Part shown: positions 33,327 to 41,958 of the stretch, one piece after another
Layout: each line of letters begins with the position of its first letter
Position numbering within the stretch: the stretch's first letter is position 1
From: CALLVY01 sp937899855
Lineage (GTDB): Bacteria; Bacteroidota; Bacteroidia; Chitinophagales; Saprospiraceae
DNA: 64,000 nt
Direction of reading: 5' to 3'
Assembly (NCBI GenBank): GCA_039820405.1
Contig: JBCBQC010000010.1
Coordinates: 35,697 to 99,696, forward strand
Translations under genes and position numbers: made by a program
Notes under the pieces: model-generated
The model's database searches: none
Told to the model about the DNA's origin: nothing
Seen by the model: only the letters and a program-made list of their open reading frames with translations

Positions 33327-35045
33327 CTACTTCAGGATGGCGTATTCGGGAGCAATTTGAATGAGGTACAAGGCCAGGTTTAAGCGCTCGTTCGGATCGC
33401 CCAACTGACTGATCGCATCGACGATGATCGAGCGAGATGCGGGCGAAAGTTGACCACAAGCCAGCAGGATGTTGAGTCGGTCGACCAAGGCACTGGGTTG
33501 GTCACTCAGGGCCAACTCGTCCTCGTAATCGAGCAGTACGATGCCGTCCTCCTGGGGGGCTTCGCTGACCGTCCACAAATTGGCTTGGTTGATGTAGCCA
33601 ATGGCGGTGGAGGAATTGTGGATTTGAAAAACTGGTGCTACCCAATCCTGATCGGCAATGGGGCCGTTGGGCTGAAATTCGGGCTGGTAAAAGTTAAAAA
33701 CGCTGTTGGCGAAGTAGGGAATTTGATTGGTGGAACTTCCCCAGTCGTACATCTCGTCCAGGTAAAAGCCCAATTCGGGACGTGCGTTAAAGGCGCGGAG
33801 AAAATTGGTGTAGCGCACGATGGGTTCGCGCAGTTTGCCACCCTGGGGCTGAGCCGTTGGCTGACACACCCGCGCTTCCTCGTCGAGTAGGATGGCTTTG
33901 AGGATGGCCCGAAAATCCCCCCTTTGGCTTCCACCGCTGTTGAAAGCCGTAGCGACCCGATTGACGTAGGCCGGGCTGGGGTTGGAGCTCACCAAAAACT
34001 GGATCAGGGCCTTGCCGATGAAGGGGCCGACATTGGGATGTTGGTGCAGGTTGTCAATGGCGGCCTCGACGTCCTGGAGCCCCGTCTGACCCGCCGGAAC
34101 GACCTGACCATTGAGCAAATACTTGGGGCCGGGCTCGTGCCATTCTTCGTACATGGCCATGGGGTAAAGCGATCCCCCCTGAAAAATATCTTCGGTACTC
34201 CCCCACTGGCCACCGGGTTGTCCGTCTCCCAAGCCCGTAAAGACCTTGGCAAATTCCCGGATGTCGTCATTGTTGTAGGTGGGGATAAATTGACCCTGAG
34301 CATCCAGCTTGCGCGTTCCATCGTTGTTGAGCTCGTACAAACCAATCGAAAACAACTGCATGATTTCCCGGGCGTAATTTTCATCGGGGTGGATATTATT
34401 GGCTGGGTCGGACTTGGGATTGTTGAGGTGACTCAGGTAAAGCCCCATCCCCAGGTGCCGGCTGATGCCCAGTAATAATTCTCGGTAATTGCCAAAGGAA
34501 TGCTGGCCAAGTAGCTCGTGATAGGTGGCGATCAAATTGCCATTGTCCTCAAAAATATCGTTGCCCAGGTAAGAGATCACGAACAATTGGCTGAAGGCGT
34601 GAATCACCCTTTGGTTGAGGGCATCGGGTTGTTTGAGCACCAATTCCCACCAACCGGGGCGCGTGAGAAAGGAACCAAACACCTCCTCTTCGGTGAGTGC
34701 CTCCATCATTTCCTCCAGGACGCCCACCCCACCGGTACGGGGCAGGGTAAACTGTTCGTCCATCCAAGCCTCGTAGCCCATGGCCGCCGCCATCTGGATG
34801 GTCTCGTAATCGTAACCCAGGGTCGCCTGGGCGAGGAAGCGTGAGGCGTCGCTCAGTAAAACGGCATCCTCCACCGGAAATCCGTCAATGGTTTTTAGAC
34901 CAGCCCGTTCGGGACTGGCCTCATCACTCGTCGTGACGCTGATACCGGCCAAGTGTCCAGCACCGATAAAATCGTAGTGCGTTTGGGAGTATGCAAAATG
35001 GACCAGCAAACAGCCCACAAAAATGGGTAAGACCTTTTTCATCAT
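33327..35045 (-). CDS. DUF1800 family protein
   Basis: 572 residues. The signal peptide MMKKVLPIFVGCLLVHFAYSQ precedes the DUF1800 domain: DASRFLAQATLGYDYETIQMAAAMGYEAWMDEQF, ALNQRVIHAFSQLFVIS, YHELLGQHSFGNYRELLLGISRHLGMGLYLSHLNN and DENYAREIMQLFSIGLYELN. The remainder has FAKVFTGLG, FIGKALIQFLVSSNPSPAYVNRVA and LREPIVRYTNFLRAF. The HPDENYAREIMQLFSIG stretch is the family signature. Its function is unknown. It is co-transcribed with the DUF1501 gene 44 bp downstream, a conserved pairing that suggests a joint role outside the cytoplasm. Confidence 0.93.
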   Translation of the reverse strand: MMKKVLPIFVGCLLVHFAYSQTHYDFIGAGHLAGISVTTSDEASPERAGLKTIDGFPVEDAVLLSDASRFLAQATLGYDYETIQMAAAMGYEAWMDEQFTLPRTGGVGVLEEMMEALTEEEVFGSFLTRPGWWELVLKQPDALNQRVIHAFSQLFVISYLGNDIFEDNGNLIATYHELLGQHSFGNYRELLLGISRHLGMGLYLSHLNNPKSDPANNIHPDENYAREIMQLFSIGLYELNNDGTRKLDAQGQFIPTYNNDDIREFAKVFTGLGDGQPGGQWGSTEDIFQGGSLYPMAMYEEWHEPGPKYLLNGQVVPAGQTGLQDVEAAIDNLHQHPNVGPFIGKALIQFLVSSNPSPAYVNRVATAFNSGGSQRGDFRAILKAILLDEEARVCQPTAQPQGGKLREPIVRYTNFLRAFNARPELGFYLDEMYDWGSSTNQIPYFANSVFNFYQPEFQPNGPIADQDWVAPVFQIHNSSTAIGYINQANLWTVSEAPQEDGIVLLDYEDELALSDQPSALVDRLNILLACGQLSPASRSIIVDAISQLGDPNERLNLALYLIQIAPEYAILK

Positions 35046-35166
35046 CGAAAGTTGAATTTATTAGGCGTTTTGTAGTAAGACGAGCGTCCCCCTTTTTTCC
35101 CTACCGGGGAGGAAGGTTTTTTCAAAAGAATTTTTGCGGGGATATTCTGGAGCTGCTCGCCGAGGC

Positions 35167-37785
35167 TTATTTCCAACGGAGACGGACCACCAAATTGGGT
35201 GTAATCCCCAGCATGGGGCGGTCGCGGGTCTCTAAAAAATGGGCCTCCGCTTCGTCATCATAATCCACGAAGTACTGCCGTCCGAGTAGGTTCTCGCGAT
35301 TGTAAACGTTGAGTACCGATAGGCCCAGGGTGGCTTGGGTCCGACCCTTGGCCAGTGGAAAGCGGTAGAGAAAGGAGAGGTCGAGCCGGTGGTACAGGGG
35401 CAGGCGCTCCGCGTTGGTGCGATCGAAGTTGTAAAGGGGAAAGAGTTCTTCCTCCCGCTCCTGAATGTCTTCGGCTTGGGTGTAGGCCCTGCCCGAGGCC
35501 AGTTTCCAGCTCAGCGAGAGGTTCCAGCGGTCGAGCTCCAGCTGGTGGATGGTGGTCAAATAGTGGGGGCGATCGTGGGGGGCGGGAAAGGCATCATCGT
35601 TATTGTAAATGTCGAAGGTGTACCAGACGCGGCTGTAGGTGTAGGACAGCCAGGTCTGGTATTTGGCCCATCGTCTTTTGAGCAGCACATCGACTCCCCA
35701 CACGCGGCCACTGCCCTCGGCGTAAAATTCCTCGCGGAAGTTGTCCAAGAAGACGGGAGAAAAAGAAGTCAATCCCAGCAAGCGTTTGTGATAGCCTTCC
35801 ACCTCCAGTTGCCAATTGTTCCAATCCCAAAAAGTACCCAAGGAAAGGTGCCGCCCCCGCGCTACGGGGATATCGCTTTCGCCATCGGCCATCACCCACA
35901 ATTGTTGGTTGAGCTCCAGGTCATTGAGGGCCACCACCTGGCTCAAAAACTGGTAGTGTTGACCCACAGCCGCTTTGAGCCGCCAAGCTCCGGGGCTCCG
36001 GTACTGCCAAGAAAATCGGGGTTCCCAGTAGCTCCGACCGGGGCCGTTTAGAAAATTCCAACGCAAGCCCAAGTGCCAGCGGTGCCGGTCTCCAAGGTGA
36101 GGTTGTAGGGTCAGGTGAACCGTTTGGGCGATATTTTCATCCGTATCCGCCTCCTCCAAATCCATGAGGTATTGCCAGCTGCGCTCCACGCGCTGGTCGC
36201 GGTATTCGTAGCCCCATTTGAGGTCCAAAGCCTCACTGGCGGTCCACTGCTGCTGCCACTGGAGGGAAAAATCCCGGATGGTATTGTTTTGAGAAAAGTC
36301 GAAATCCCAATCGGCATTAAGCGCCGTGCTGTTGCGGGTCAGGTAGGCATTTTCCAGGCCAGTATAAGCCACCGTGAGGCGGGAGTGCAATCCCGGTCGC
36401 CACTTTCGATCCCAACGTCCGCTGATGCCCACATTGCTAAATTCGAGTTGATCCTCGGAGAGAAAGTAATCCTGTACTTCTTCCGCCTCAAAAAACAGTC
36501 GGTCAAAAATGCCAAAGCTGCTCAGGGCGATCCGGTCCCGCGGATTGAGTTGCCAGGACCATTTCAGGTTGAGGTCGTTGAACACAAAACGCAGCTCATC
36601 GTTGATGGGAAAGCCCTCGTCGATCAGGACTTTGGCATTGTTGATTTTTCCCCGCTGGAAAACGCGTTCGGACAATTTGTTATAGGTCGGACTTTGGATA
36701 AGGTCGGTGTAGGCACGGCGGGCCGAAAGCGTCAGGGCCGACCGGCGCTTGGCCAGGGGAATGGTGACGGCGGCATCGGCGTGGGTAAAATTGAGGCCCA
36801 GATCGGCCGTTATCTTCTCGGGGATTTTCTCCCGACTGCTGATGTCGATGACGCCCGCCAAGCGCCCGCCGTACTCCGCACCAAAGTCGCTTCGGTACAC
36901 GGCGACCTCCTCGACGATGTAGGGGTTAAACGCGGAAATCATTCCAAAAAAATGACCCCCATTGTACACCGGAATGCCATCCCACAGGATCAGGTTTTGA
37001 TCCGGTGTGCCCCCGCGGATGTGCAGCCCCGTAGCCGACTCATCGATGCTCTGGATGCCCGGGAGCAATTCGACCATCCGCAACAAATCCGCCTCGGTCA
37101 GTCCCGGGACTACGTTCATCTCCCGGGGGCGGAGGAGCACCTGGCCGGGCTCCCCCGTCTGGCGGATGCCCTTGGTTACGTACTCCTGGACCACTACCTC
37201 GGGCATCGAAAAAGAAGCAAATCCCAGGAGAATATCCGGGCAATCGACCAACTGACTCACGGAGCGGCTTTGCGTATCGTAGCCGACGTAGCTGATTTCG
37301 ATACGGTCTTCGGGGAGAGCCCGGACGGACCAGCGGAAGCGCCCCTCCTCATCGGCACTGGTACCCAAAGCCAATCGGGGCAAATACACATTGGCAAAAG
37401 CGAGGGGAAGGCCGTCCCTACCCACGGCCCGGCCACAGAGTTCTCGGGGGGGCTCCAGCTCTTCCTCCCGGCGGGGTCGGAGGATAAAGTAACGCTCCTG
37501 GGTACGGTCAAAATACAGCGGCGTACCAGCGAGTATCCGCCCCAGGGCCCGCTCGATTTCGGTTTGTTCAAAACGGGCGGTGACCCGCTCCTCCGCAACC
37601 AGCTGTTGGGTGTAAACAAAGACGAGGTCGTATTCGCGTTCGAGCGTTTCGATGACGGTTTCGAGGGGGAGGTCCTGAAAATTGCCCGAGATGTACAATT
37701 GGCCGTAAATGCTTGTGGGGGCGATTCCCACAAACAATCCCAAAGCAGTAGCGATGGTCCACACCAATACTCGTACCTTATTCAC
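35167..37785 (-). CDS. TonB-dependent receptor with N-terminal STN signalling domain (FecA-type)
   Basis: 872 residues. After a signal peptide (to about residue 29) comes an STN/secretin-TonB short domain (about 30-105: LYISGNFQDLPLETVIETLEREYDLVFVYTQQL, ILAGTPLYFDRTQERYFIL), used to signal to FecR proteins. A carboxypeptidase-regulatory-like domain follows (LCGRAVGRDGLPLAFANVYL), then the plug (EADLLRMVELLPGIQSIDESATGLHIRGGTPDQNLILWDGIPVYNGGHFFG, FGAEYGGRLAGVIDI) and the barrel. The substrate is unknown. The adjacent FecR and ECF sigma genes imply substrate-induced transcription of the operon. Confidence 0.9.
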   Translation of the reverse strand: MNKVRVLVWTIATALGLFVGIAPTSIYGQLYISGNFQDLPLETVIETLEREYDLVFVYTQQLVAEERVTARFEQTEIERALGRILAGTPLYFDRTQERYFILRPRREEELEPPRELCGRAVGRDGLPLAFANVYLPRLALGTSADEEGRFRWSVRALPEDRIEISYVGYDTQSRSVSQLVDCPDILLGFASFSMPEVVVQEYVTKGIRQTGEPGQVLLRPREMNVVPGLTEADLLRMVELLPGIQSIDESATGLHIRGGTPDQNLILWDGIPVYNGGHFFGMISAFNPYIVEEVAVYRSDFGAEYGGRLAGVIDISSREKIPEKITADLGLNFTHADAAVTIPLAKRRSALTLSARRAYTDLIQSPTYNKLSERVFQRGKINNAKVLIDEGFPINDELRFVFNDLNLKWSWQLNPRDRIALSSFGIFDRLFFEAEEVQDYFLSEDQLEFSNVGISGRWDRKWRPGLHSRLTVAYTGLENAYLTRNSTALNADWDFDFSQNNTIRDFSLQWQQQWTASEALDLKWGYEYRDQRVERSWQYLMDLEEADTDENIAQTVHLTLQPHLGDRHRWHLGLRWNFLNGPGRSYWEPRFSWQYRSPGAWRLKAAVGQHYQFLSQVVALNDLELNQQLWVMADGESDIPVARGRHLSLGTFWDWNNWQLEVEGYHKRLLGLTSFSPVFLDNFREEFYAEGSGRVWGVDVLLKRRWAKYQTWLSYTYSRVWYTFDIYNNDDAFPAPHDRPHYLTTIHQLELDRWNLSLSWKLASGRAYTQAEDIQEREEELFPLYNFDRTNAERLPLYHRLDLSFLYRFPLAKGRTQATLGLSVLNVYNRENLLGRQYFVDYDDEAEAHFLETRDRPMLGITPNLVVRLRWK

Positions 37786-37873
37786 AGCAACGTATTTAGT
37801 AGCTTGAGCAAAATTTCCGCTCGTTCTCCTTTATTGGCCCTCCGTCCCGGCACGCTTCGGTGCCGGACGGTCA

Positions 37874-38803
37874 TCACCGATACACTTCGATCCGATTCTG
37901 GTCAATGCGGTACTGATAACCCACTGCGGAAAACACCAATTTGAGGGCTGTCTCCAAATCGTCGTGGGGGAAGCCCCCGCGGTAGTCGTTGATTTCGGCC
38001 AGTTCGGGCGGATACTGGACCTCGATGCGGTACTGCCGTTCCAGCTCCCGAATCACCTCGACGAGGGCCACCAAGTCAAAACGCGATTCCCCCGCCCGCC
38101 AGGCCGGCCCCGCTGCCTCCGGATCTAGCTTGGCCCGCTGGATGGCCCGCCCCCCTTCCGACCAAAATCGGTCGCCCGGTAGCAATACCGCCTCTTCGGC
38201 CGCGGCAGCCAAACGCAGGCCCACCTTCCCAGCATAACAACGCACCTCGATTTTTTCCTCGCGATCGTATACGACAAAACGCGTACCCAATACCCGAACT
38301 GCTCCACCGGCGCTCCGGACCGTAAACTGAGACCCGCGCGCCACCTCAAAATAAGCCTCTCCCCGGAGGTTCAGCTGTCGGCTGCTAGCAAAAGCGGTGG
38401 CATCGTAAGCGATTTCCGATCCGGCGTTGAGCCAGACCTGCGAACCGTCGGGGAGGGCGACCTGTTTTTGCTCCGCCAGCTCGGCCCCAACTCGGGTGAG
38501 CTGGGAGGCACTGCCCCAAAACCAGAAGGCGATCAGTAGGAGCACCGTGGCGGCGGCCACGGCGTAGGGCCAGAGTTGTCGACGGCGTACTTGGGGCTTG
38601 GGCTTGGGATTCATCTGTTGTTCCAGCGCCTCCCAACCCGCCGCTTTTTGCCACTCGGGACTGCGCAGCTCGGCACTGGCCTCCGCAATTTTTTGGTACG
38701 CGCGGTATTCTTCGGAAGCCTCAAAGGTCTGCCGTTCCGCTTCGCTCAAGTCCCCACTCAGCCAGCGCGCCAAAAAAGTATCCTCGTTGTAATTGTTTTC
38801 CAT
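37874..38803 (-). CDS. FecR-type anti-sigma factor
   Basis: 309 residues. The cytosolic N-terminus (NYNEDTFLARWLSGDLSEAERQTFEAS) is the sigma-binding part. One transmembrane helix spans about residues 77-96 (LWPYAVAAATVLLLIAFWFW). The periplasmic FecR domain has KQVALPDGSQVWLNAGSEIAY, RQLNLRGEAYFEVARGSQFTVRS and VRVLGTRFVVYDREEKIEVRCYAGKVGL. The C-terminal domain (FDLVALVEVIRELERQYRIEVQYP, LETALKLVFSAVGYQYRI) resembles the STN-interacting part. It passes the signal from the STN-type receptor encoded 88 bp downstream to the sigma factor encoded 84 bp upstream. Confidence 0.93.
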   Translation of the reverse strand: MENNYNEDTFLARWLSGDLSEAERQTFEASEEYRAYQKIAEASAELRSPEWQKAAGWEALEQQMNPKPKPQVRRRQLWPYAVAAATVLLLIAFWFWGSASQLTRVGAELAEQKQVALPDGSQVWLNAGSEIAYDATAFASSRQLNLRGEAYFEVARGSQFTVRSAGGAVRVLGTRFVVYDREEKIEVRCYAGKVGLRLAAAAEEAVLLPGDRFWSEGGRAIQRAKLDPEAAGPAWRAGESRFDLVALVEVIRELERQYRIEVQYPPELAEINDYRGGFPHDDLETALKLVFSAVGYQYRIDQNRIEVYR

Positions 38804-38887
38804 ACTATAATGTCTTCTTGATCGTCCCTTTGGAGGTGCCCTCCTACTACCAAACGATTGAAAGTAGTTTTTCCCTACGACCCGGCG

Positions 38888-39397
38888 CTAAATTTTTCCC
38901 AGCTCCTTGCGCAAAGTTACCAAAGCTTGGTGCATGCGCTTCTCCACTGCTTTCTGGCTGATCCCGAGTTCTTCGGCGATTTCGCGGTACTTGCGCTTGT
39001 CGATTCGATTCATCAAAAAGACCAGGCGCTGCCCCTCCGGCAGGGCATTGATGGCCCGCTCCAATTTCTGTTTAAATTCCTTTTCCTCTAATAGGTACTG
39101 GGGACTTTCGGCACTGGCCTCCTCGCGGTGTTGGTGGCGAAATTTGAGGACGACTTTCTCGTGTTTGAAGCGATCGCGGAGCAGGTTTTGGGCAACGGTG
39201 TAGAGAAATTGCTGGGCCTTGGGATAGGGAACGGAGGCACAGTTTTTCCACAGGCGCAGAAAGGACTCTTGTACGGTATCCTCGGCGATTTCCGCACGTC
39301 CGGTCTTGTAATAAACGAAGTTGCGAAGGCGATCCGAAAAGTTCTCGTACAATTGTCGGAAGGCGCTTTTGTCGCAGGTCGAATCTGTATTATCCAT
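38888..39397 (-). CDS. ECF-type RNA polymerase sigma factor (FecI-like)
   Basis: 169 residues. The sigma-70 region 2 is FRQLYENFSDRLRNFVYYKTGRAEIAEDTVQESFLRLWKN, and region 4 is INALPEGQRLVFLMNRIDKRKYREIAEELGISQKAVEKRMHQALVTLRKEL. This is the size and layout of FecI-type ECF factors in Bacteroidota. With FecR and the STN receptor downstream on the same strand, it forms a complete surface-signalling cassette that probably drives transcription of the operon down to 30496. Confidence 0.95.
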   Translation of the reverse strand: MDNTDSTCDKSAFRQLYENFSDRLRNFVYYKTGRAEIAEDTVQESFLRLWKNCASVPYPKAQQFLYTVAQNLLRDRFKHEKVVLKFRHQHREEASAESPQYLLEEKEFKQKLERAINALPEGQRLVFLMNRIDKRKYREIAEELGISQKAVEKRMHQALVTLRKELGKI

Positions 39398-39452
39398 TCC
39401 CTTACCAGCTTGTGCGGATAAATTACACTAATTTTTGATCCAGTCAAAATTT

Positions 39453-40223
39453 CTAGGAAGCTCGCCGGGCCAGTAGCCGGGTGGCTACCACCAGGCCCGA
39501 GCTGAGTGCTAAAATGACCATCCCAATGATCGCCGTACGCGTGATGAGGGCCAAGTCGGCCCCGGCGGGACTGTTTTTGAGGTAGATGCCCGCAAAGGAC
39601 CAAATGACGACCAGTACGAAGACCGGATCGCGGTTGAGCCAAAGCACGAGCAAGCCCCCCAGAGTACCCATGATGACGAGAGCCGCCGTCCAGGCCTCGG
39701 GGCTGAGGCCAAAGCGATTGAAGCCCGCATCCAGAATGATGACGTTGAGATTGGCCAGGGCCGCCACCGATACCCAGGCCAGGTAGATGCTAAAGGAGTA
39801 GGTCGCCGTCCAGTGATGCTGCGCAAAGGGCACCAAGCGGTAGTAGATGACGATCAGTAGGATCCAGAGGCAAAAGATGATGCCAAAGGCCAAAACGAGG
39901 TGCAGACTTTGCCAGGCCACCAACCAGGCGATATTGCAAAGACAAGTAGCCACAAACAACCCACCGATCCGTGCTACCTCCGGAGGTAGCGGCTTGTCGG
40001 CGGTGCGCCAAACGCTAATTTGACGACCGATAAAGAAGAAGAGCAGGATATAAATGACACTCCAAATGCTAAACGTAATGTCCGCCGGGGTAAAGGAATT
40101 GGCGTACTGATCGGAGACGTCACCGGGGCGACGGCCGAAGAAGGGGAGCTGGACCGCCAGGAAATTGACGAGGGCCATTGCGGTGAAGGCCAGGCCATTG
40201 AGGGGAACGAGTTGTCTTGACAT
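39453..40223 (-). CDS. TspO/MBR-like multi-pass membrane protein
   Basis: 256 residues with about seven hydrophobic helices. The segment ANSFTPADITFSIWSVIYILLFFFIGRQ and the paired Trp residues in CNIAWLVAWQSLHLVLAFGII recall tryptophan-rich sensory (TspO/MBR) proteins, which are usually shorter (~160 residues), so this would be the enlarged bacterial form. No enzymatic motif is visible, and a role cannot be given. It follows a UPF0114 gene by 13 bp at the end of a minus-strand gene group. Confidence 0.6.
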   Translation of the reverse strand: MSRQLVPLNGLAFTAMALVNFLAVQLPFFGRRPGDVSDQYANSFTPADITFSIWSVIYILLFFFIGRQISVWRTADKPLPPEVARIGGLFVATCLCNIAWLVAWQSLHLVLAFGIIFCLWILLIVIYYRLVPFAQHHWTATYSFSIYLAWVSVAALANLNVIILDAGFNRFGLSPEAWTAALVIMGTLGGLLVLWLNRDPVFVLVVIWSFAGIYLKNSPAGADLALITRTAIIGMVILALSSGLVVATRLLARRAS

Positions 40224-40236
40224 ATCGAATGGTTCT

Positions 40237-40701
40237 TTAGATTTTCTTTTTCTGACTCACAAAAAAAGCCAGTGCAAAAATGACCGCTCCTACCCCCAAA
40301 CCGTAGCCCATCAAATCACTCTGCCCGTCCCAGGAAATGACCCGCCCCAAAAACAAGACCCCCAGTGTGACCACCACAATGCTGATCAGCTTGCTCTTGA
40401 GGTCGTCTATGTTTTTGATGTGTAACCAGGAAGGTACGGGCACTTCCTCGTCGATGAACAATTCGTACAAGCCCAGACTCGTGACGTAGAATACTGTGGA
40501 GAGGAGAAACAGATCTATAATTTCGATAAAATTGAGCAAAAATGCTTTACTTTCTTTGGGGACGCCGTTGGTGAACAGTTCCGCCATGGCGTGGTAAACC
40601 TTGTAAGCGCCGATGGCGAGTAGGGCGATGGCGAGTACCAAGATACCAATACAGGCGATGACCAATAGGAATTTGCTCCTTGATAAAATGCGACTAAACA
40701 T
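40237..40701 (-). CDS. YqhA/UPF0114 family membrane protein
   Basis: 154 residues from the ATG at 40701 (MFSRILSRSKFLLVIACIGILVLAIALL); the longer frame enters the upstream gene. Three or four transmembrane helices occur. The UPF0114 pattern is visible in IEIIDLFLLSTVFYVTSLGLYELFIDE, WLHIKNIDDLKSKLISIVVVTLGVLFLG and ends LGVGAVIFALAFFV. The family is widespread but uncharacterised. It overlaps the 3' end of a glycosyltransferase gene by 8 bp. Confidence 0.88.
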   Translation of the reverse strand: MFSRILSRSKFLLVIACIGILVLAIALLAIGAYKVYHAMAELFTNGVPKESKAFLLNFIEIIDLFLLSTVFYVTSLGLYELFIDEEVPVPSWLHIKNIDDLKSKLISIVVVTLGVLFLGRVISWDGQSDLMGYGLGVGAVIFALAFFVSQKKKI

Positions 40702-41905
40702 GAAGGTGTAATTTTCGTTGTTGGGTTTTGCGTGCTTCGATGAGGGCCAGTTCCCGGGCAAAGCGTTTTTCCCAGTCGAGGATGATGCCATCGACCAAAT
40801 CCCGACCGGCCCCCGTGATGGCACTGACGTCTTTGCCCACCCAGGCCGCAATTTTCTGCGCCATTACCACGGGAAAATCCGCCTCGTCCGCCGCGATCAA
40901 GGCGTTGACTTGATCCTCAAATACCTCGGCCGTCCCCCCGTTATCGATCGTGCAAATCAGTCGGCCGGCCAGCGCGTTTTCCCACATCGTATTCCCCAGA
41001 CTGCCACCGATGTAGAAGAACAAACTGAGGTGGTGCCGAGCTACGAAGTCGGGCAGCTGATCCTGGGGCATTTCGGGAATAAAATATACACAATCCATCA
41101 GACCTTTGTCCGCCACCATCTTCCGCAGCCCCGCCTCCTCCGGTCCGGTTCCCAAAATATTGAGGCGAACCCGAAGCCCGTGTCGTCGGACCAGCTCCTC
41201 CACCAGGGCAATGCCCAACCATTGGCGCTTGTAGGGAAACAGCCGGGCGATGTAACAAATCCGCAATTCCGCATCGTCGGGCAGCCGCTCCACGAGTGGG
41301 ATTTGCAGCAGCCGTCGCTTGAGTTGTCGCTCCATCCCGTTGTACAAAAAATCAACCCGCTTGCGGGAGTCAAAGAAGTGGACGACCCGATCGAACTGGG
41401 TGCCATCCTGGGTACAGAGCAGCAGGTCACTCGCGTAGCGGATGGCCAGGATATCGAAAAGGTAGCGGGTGTAGAGTTTGAAGTACTGCCGCTTTTTGAC
41501 GGGGTCGGTGAGGATGGTGCCGTAGATTCGGCTGACGGAGAAAACGCCAAAACGCTTACCCAAAATACTGGCTACGGTAGAAAAAGTACTCAGGCCATAC
41601 ACCACATCGAATTTTTCTCGACGCAGTACCCGAGCACCGACCAAGAATAGGTAGAAAAACACCAGCAGCTTCCAGGCGTAGTAAAACGGAAATCGAAAAC
41701 GAATCAGTTCGATCCGCGAGCCATTGGGAAAGTGGAGGGTACGATTTTGTTCCCGATTGACGATGATGCTGTAAAATTGGTGTTCTTCGCTGTGACCCAG
41801 GTGCTGGAATAGGTTGTACACCGCGGGCATGCCCTTGGGAACCCGGTCTTCGTAAAGCCAGGGGGTGAGGGGAGGATACAGTTCACTAATAATGAAAAAA
41901 TTCAT
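40694..41905 (-). CDS. Glycosyltransferase, GT4-like
   Basis: 403 residues. The N-terminus MNFFIISELYPPLTPWLYEDRVPKGMPAVYNLF is the donor-independent Rossmann domain of a GT-B enzyme. LRICYIARLFPYKRQWLGIALVEELV, LNILGTGPEEAGLRKMVADKG and VYFIPEMPQDQLPDFVARHHLSLFFYIGGSLGNTMWENALAGRLICTIDNGG form the nucleotide-sugar half. The usual E-x7-E motif is not preserved cleanly (N-T-M-W-E-N-A-L-A-G), so the family is uncertain. It probably serves the second glycan region, behind the deacetylase-like gene. Confidence 0.75.
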   Translation of the reverse strand: MNFFIISELYPPLTPWLYEDRVPKGMPAVYNLFQHLGHSEEHQFYSIIVNREQNRTLHFPNGSRIELIRFRFPFYYAWKLLVFFYLFLVGARVLRREKFDVVYGLSTFSTVASILGKRFGVFSVSRIYGTILTDPVKKRQYFKLYTRYLFDILAIRYASDLLLCTQDGTQFDRVVHFFDSRKRVDFLYNGMERQLKRRLLQIPLVERLPDDAELRICYIARLFPYKRQWLGIALVEELVRRHGLRVRLNILGTGPEEAGLRKMVADKGLMDCVYFIPEMPQDQLPDFVARHHLSLFFYIGGSLGNTMWENALAGRLICTIDNGGTAEVFEDQVNALIAADEADFPVVMAQKIAAWVGKDVSAITGAGRDLVDGIILDWEKRFARELALIEARKTQQRKLHLHV

Positions 41906-41958
41906 GTATCAATTGCTGTGAATCGGGATACTACGTCGGACAAGGTACACAAAGTGCC

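Noticed and set aside
33283..33459. N-terminal extension of the DUF1501 protein
   Set aside because: The extra 59 residues overlap the DUF1800 gene; the ATG at 33282 gives a perfect twin-arginine signal.
36115..37944. Long plus-strand open frame of 609 codons
   Set aside because: It is antisense to the STN-type TonB receptor, which has clear domain motifs; the plus frame has no recognisable protein features.
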